A DNA stretch of 35,412 bases from positions 1 through 35,412 of IMG/VR virus record IMGVR_UViG_3300020198_000045. One strand, given 5' to 3'. Within the stretch, counting starts at the first letter, position 1. The number at the start of each line of letters is the position of its first letter. The notes under the pieces are model-generated. The model saw only the letters and a list, made by a program, of their open reading frames with translations. It was not told where the DNA came from and searched no databases. This document shows, one piece after another, positions 35,238 to 35,412 of this stretch. Origin of the DNA: a virus. The translations under genes and the position numbers were made by a program.

Positions 35238-35412
35238 TCAGCTACCTCCATAGATAACTACAGGTATTCCAGCTTTTCTAGCCTGTCGTACCATATTTGC
35301 CGTTCCTTTTGATTTATTCAAATCTTCGTGGAAAGCCAATACAAGATCTGGTTTTCCAATTGAAATCATGCTTGTATTACGAATTGCGCCAGCAGCCCGA
35401 CCATACTTTTTC
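35238..35412 (-). CDS. SLOG (YspA/DUF2493-like) protein, C-terminal fragment
   Basis: The N-terminus is beyond the window. 57 residues remain: KKYGRAAGAIRNTSMISIGK, then PDLVLAFHEDLNKSKGTANM, then ARKAGIPVVIYGGS. GRAAG-x-IRN-x-x-M...AF...GT-x-x-M...A-x-x-(G/A)-IPV is the signature of YspA-type SLOG domains that bind nucleotide-derived ligands. Such proteins occur in phages and in defence or signalling contexts. Confidence 0.75.
   Translation of the reverse strand, partial: KKYGRAAGAIRNTSMISIGKPDLVLAFHEDLNKSKGTANMVRQARKAGIPVVIYGGS

Overview
The window looks like part of a tailed double-stranded DNA bacteriophage (Caudoviricetes) genome, or a prophage or metagenomic contig of one. An HK97-type major capsid protein, a scaffold-like gene, two candidate head proteases, a carbohydrate-binding tail protein and a holin-like protein support this. 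Ribosome binding sites are strong GGAGG types and promoters are sigma70-like (TTTACW or TGTACA, 17 bp, TATAAT), so the host is a bacterium with ordinary sigma70 and anti-SD signals. I cannot name the host. Terminase, portal, integrase, polymerase, tRNA and CRISPR were not found.

Left arm, 1-18510, all on the minus strand (transcribed right to left). It begins with a HAD-like phosphatase, a SWIM zinc protein and a nucleoside 2-deoxyribosyltransferase. A MoxR-type AAA+ ATPase and a VWA/metallopeptidase-like partner follow, with their own promoter. Next come a large head-associated protein with a GNAT-like domain, a metallophosphoesterase, a ClpP-like protease, an XkdF-like prohead protease, the scaffold-like gene and the major capsid protein, which is closed by rho-independent terminators. 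Fibre/tail and holin-like genes end in a 625+ residue low-complexity protein that runs off the left edge.

18511-19298 is a divergent gene-poor region holding a tandem A/T-tract repeat and an inverted repeat.

The centre, 19192-28449, is the remarkable part. It is a plus-strand array of about 15 near-identical expression cassettes. Each has a promoter whose -35 box lies in an inverted repeat, a 5' leader hairpin (TACCAATAA / loop ending in ACGG or similar / TTATTGGTA), a strong RBS, one to three small unrelated ORFs, and then a pair of GC-rich hairpins. Hairpin stems co-vary between copies, and one cassette is a visible deletion scar. The cargo is small proteins of unknown function, several of them zinc-finger miniproteins, with mixed base composition. 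The layout resembles the promoter-stem-loop shuffling cassettes described in T4-type phages, but is much more regular. It is followed by an operon (28449-29757) with two copies of a different structured intercistronic element.

Right arm, 29833-35412, is again on the minus strand: many small genes, most with their own 17-bp-spaced promoter, separated by hairpins that share the GTAGAA/TTCTAC base of the array hairpins. It contains paralogues of array genes, a NUDIX hydrolase, a Cas2/ChrB-N-like protein and the end of a SLOG-family protein. The two halves converge on a perfect 18-bp hairpin at 29767-29805. I infer that the left arm is the late/structural region and that the array plus right arm hold accessory, probably early or host-takeover, genes.
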